Shown: positions 62,129 to 64,000 of the stretch, piece by piece
How the letters are laid out: each line of letters starts with the position of its first letter
Numbering within the stretch: position 1 is the stretch's first letter
Source: Zonotrichia leucophrys gambelii
Lineage: Eukaryota; Chordata; Aves; Passeriformes; Passerellidae
Reading direction: 5' to 3'
Length of the DNA: 64,000 nucleotides
NCBI RefSeq assembly: GCF_028769735.1
Contig: NC_088171.1
Location: 58,559,613 to 58,623,612 of the forward strand
Translations under genes and position numbers: made by a program
Notes under the pieces: model-generated
What the model was told of the DNA's origin: nothing
Databases searched by the model: none
What the model saw: the letters and a program-made list of their open reading frames with translations, nothing else

Positions 62129-62133
62129 TACAC

Positions 62134-62692
62134 ATACATATTCATATAAAAGTACATACTAGAACTGAAGTCAGAATTTATTGGAAATTGGTGAGTTCTA
62201 ATTTCCTGTATGATTTCAGTCATGGAATTCAGATTTTAAAGAGGCTTTTAGATTAATTAGGCATACTAAACTTACAGAAATGTAAAAAAAAAAAAAAAAA
62301 AAAAGAAAGGAAAAAAGGCATCCCACTTTGATTTTAACCAATTCTTTACCACAGTGGAGAATACAGATCTGAACTGAGAATTAGTCCCCAACATTGCAGA
62401 TTTCTTTCTCTCTAGACATCCAACACAACACAGTAAGCTATACACTTGGCTTTGCAACTGGAAGAAGATTTTAGAATTCTAAAATTATTTCTCAAGTCTC
62501 TAAATTATTTTTTGCATTGTATCATTGACTTGCAAAAACATCCCTTATTGAAACGAAGGCTTGTATCAGTTGAGTCAAGGAAATATATTGATCCTTAAAT
62601 GAGGAAAGACCAAGAGAGCTGAGATTTAGTTTAGCAGAGAAGGCTCAAGGGAGATCTTATCAAGTGTTTATCTATATCTGAATGGTGTATAG
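62134..62692. other. Short intergenic stretch with a 21-A run
   Basis: Contains A21 at 62284-62304, followed by an A/G-rich patch. Nothing else seen. Confidence 0.6.
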
Positions 62693-62975
62693 ATCACAGA
62701 ATGGTTTGCATTGGCTGGGACCTTAAAGATCACCTGGTTCCAAGCCCACTGCCTTGGGCAGGGACACCACCAATGAGACCAGGTTTCGCAGTCCCCCACC
62801 CAATCTGGCGTCCAACACTTCCAGCAATGGGACATTCACAACTTCTGTGGGCAACCTACTCTAGTGCTTTACCACCCGTTAAGTAAATAATTTCTTCCTA
62901 ACATTTAGTCTAAACCTGTCATCTTTTAGTCTAAAGCCATTGCCCCTTATCCTGTTACTGGCTGCCCGTATGGCA
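62693..62975 (-). mobile_element. CR1 LINE fragment, 3' part (interrupted)
   Basis: The plus strand opens 'tcacagaatggtttgcattggctgggaccttaaagatcacctggttcc', the reversed CR1 3' end, and runs through 'cacttccagcaatgggacattcacaacttctgtgggcaacct' to 'ccccttatcctgttactggctgcc'. The copy is broken here and resumes near 63091. Confidence 0.92.
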
Positions 62976-63090
62976 TCACAGAATCATAGAATCATAGAAC
63001 CATAGAATGATTTAGGTTGAATGGAACCTTCAGAGATCCAATACCACTCTGCCAATGGAAGGGTCTCTTCTACGACATCTGCTAGCTCAA
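62976..63090 (-). mobile_element. Short CR1 3' end nested in another CR1
   Basis: A second reversed CR1 terminus ('atcacagaatcatagaatcatagaaccatagaatg...') stands in the middle of the outer copy. About 115 bp is present, so it is severely 5' truncated. It keeps four copies of the terminal octamer-like repeat, against one in the outer copy, which suggests it is younger. The right border is approximate. Confidence 0.8.
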
Positions 63091-63645
63091 AGTCTTGTCT
63101 TTCTCTATCTTTCTTATTACCCCCTTTATATATTGAAAGGTTTCCCTGGAACTTTTTCTTCTCCAGACTGAACAACTTCTTTCAGCTCTTTTTTTTTTTC
63201 CACAGGAGAGGTGTTCCATCCTCTCTCTGATAATTTTCATACCCTCTTCTGGACCTGCTCCCACAGATCCATGTCTTTCTTGTACTGAGGACTCCAGAAG
63301 TGGGTGCAGTACTCAAGTGGGGTCTTATGAGACCAGAGCAGAGGGGCAGAACCACCCCCTCAACCTGCTTTTGATGCAGACAAAGACATGGTTTCTGGCC
63401 TGCAAGTGCACATAGCTGGGTCACATCCTATTTTTCATCTACCAGTTTCTATCCTCAAATCCTTCTTCACAGGCCTGCTCTCAATCCCTTCATTCTCCAG
63501 TCTTGGCCTTGTTGAACTTCATGAGGGTCATGCACTGCTCAAGCCTGTCAGGGTACCTCTGGATGAGATCCCTTCCCTCCTGCATCAACTGCAGCACTTA
63601 GCTTGGTGTCATCTGCAAAACTGGTGAGTGAGAATCCCACTGTAT
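63091..63645 (-). mobile_element. CR1 LINE fragment, 5' continuation with ORF2 C-terminus
   Basis: Resumes the outer copy with 'tctttcttattaccccctttatatattgaaagg', 'tctccagactgaacaac', 'ctgaggactccagaagtgggtgcagtactcaagtggggtct' and 'ttttgatgcag', and reaches 'cttggccttgttgaacttcatgagg' and 'cttagcttggtgtcatctgcaaaact', which lies near the reverse-transcriptase active-site region. The open frames at 63182-63424 and 63388-63627 are remnants or shadows of it. Confidence 0.9.
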
Positions 63646-63654
63646 ATAAACCAG

Positions 63655-63935
63655 ACTCTTCTCAGTGGTATTCATTGGAAGGACAACAGGCAATGGGCAT
63701 AAACTGAAATTCAGGGAAGACCATTTAAACACAAGAAAAAAACCCTCATTGCTATGGTGAGGTCAAACACTGGATAAGGTTGCACAGAGAGGCTATGGAG
63801 TTTCTGTCCTCGGAGATGTTCAGAAATGACCAGGCATTAAGGAACTTGCTTTAGCCAACCATGCCTTGAACCAGGGGGGATGGGGGTTGGGCACATGGCC
63901 TCAAGAGATCCCTTCCATGACATCCAAGAAACAGC
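63655..63935 (+). mobile_element. CR1 LINE 3' fragment, opposite orientation
   Basis: 'cttctcagtggtattcattggaaggacaacaggcaatgggcataaactgaaa', 'cactggataaggttgcacagagaggctatggag', 'tcggagatgttc' and 'agagatcccttccatgacatcc' follow the CR1 3' UTR order on the plus strand. It stands back to back with the minus-strand copy ending at 63645. Confidence 0.88.
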
Positions 63936-64000
63936 CTCACACAAAGCAAGAACTGGCTCCTAGTCTGGTATGGCAAAACTCAGAAACAGACACAAGAGTG
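63936..64000. other. Window edge, nothing recognised
   Basis: The last 65 bases show no feature. Confidence 0.4.

Noticed and set aside
61612..62149. Overlapping proline- and glycine-rich frames on both strands
   Set aside because: They come from the GC-rich middle of the ERVL-type LTR and its 30-G run.
1..64000. CRISPR arrays, operons, toxin-antitoxin or phage-like gene sets
   Set aside because: No spaced direct repeats of the right form, no compact coding, and the CR1/LTR content shows vertebrate nuclear DNA.
1..64000. tRNA or rRNA genes
   Set aside because: No T-arm/anticodon arrangement or rRNA core motif was noticed on either strand; a covariance-model scan would be needed to exclude diverged copies.

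Overview
The window is vertebrate nuclear DNA from a bird, very probably a neoavian and perhaps a passerine. It is AT-rich, with a few long, heavily decayed interspersed repeats. The diagnostic family is CR1, the dominant avian LINE, seen in both orientations with its usual 3' tail ('...cttccaaccc...attctatgatt'). There are also several solo LTRs of avian endogenous-retrovirus type. No bacterial, plasmid or phage feature is present, and most of the open reading frames are chance or repeat-derived.

One real protein-coding exon is recognisable. It is the first coding exon of a plasma-membrane Na+/H+ exchanger of the NHE3 type (SLC9A3), on the minus strand at 19832-20021. It sits in a CpG island (about 19960-20620) that must hold the promoter, and it ends at a textbook splice donor. 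No second exon is visible between 1 and 19831, so intron 1 appears to run off the left edge. That would make 1-19831 intronic and about 20100-64000 the 5' intergenic flank.

Layout. 1-19831: putative intron 1 with three decayed CR1 copies (about 5475-6157 +, 7485-8047 -, 11245-11985 +), a 12-copy AGATT pentamer array and an E-box palindrome. 19832-20740: exon 1 and CpG island. 20741-36378: unique AT-rich sequence with an 8-bp minisatellite (30889-30987). 36379-64000: repeat-rich flank. This part holds four LTRs of one family arranged as two inverted pairs (36.4/37.7-38.3 kb and 55.0/55.6 kb). It also holds a solo LTR with 6-bp target duplications inside a CR1 (41777-42395), LTR-like blocks at about 48.45-49.15 and 50.68-51.28 kb, and a 1.3-kb ERVL-type solo LTR with 5-bp duplications, 13-bp terminal inverted repeats and a 30-G run (60830-62128). 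Further CR1 copies lie at 43.7, 54.2, 62.7-63.6 and 63.7-63.9 kb.

I did not find a convincing undescribed system. The points most worth checking are the inverted LTR pairs, the dated nested insertion, the long terminal inverted repeats of the ERVL LTR, a 14/14 match to the CTCF core at 58999-59012, and the absence of recognisable LTRs from the first 36 kb. Repeat family names come from recognition by eye, without a database search, and most repeat borders are approximate.
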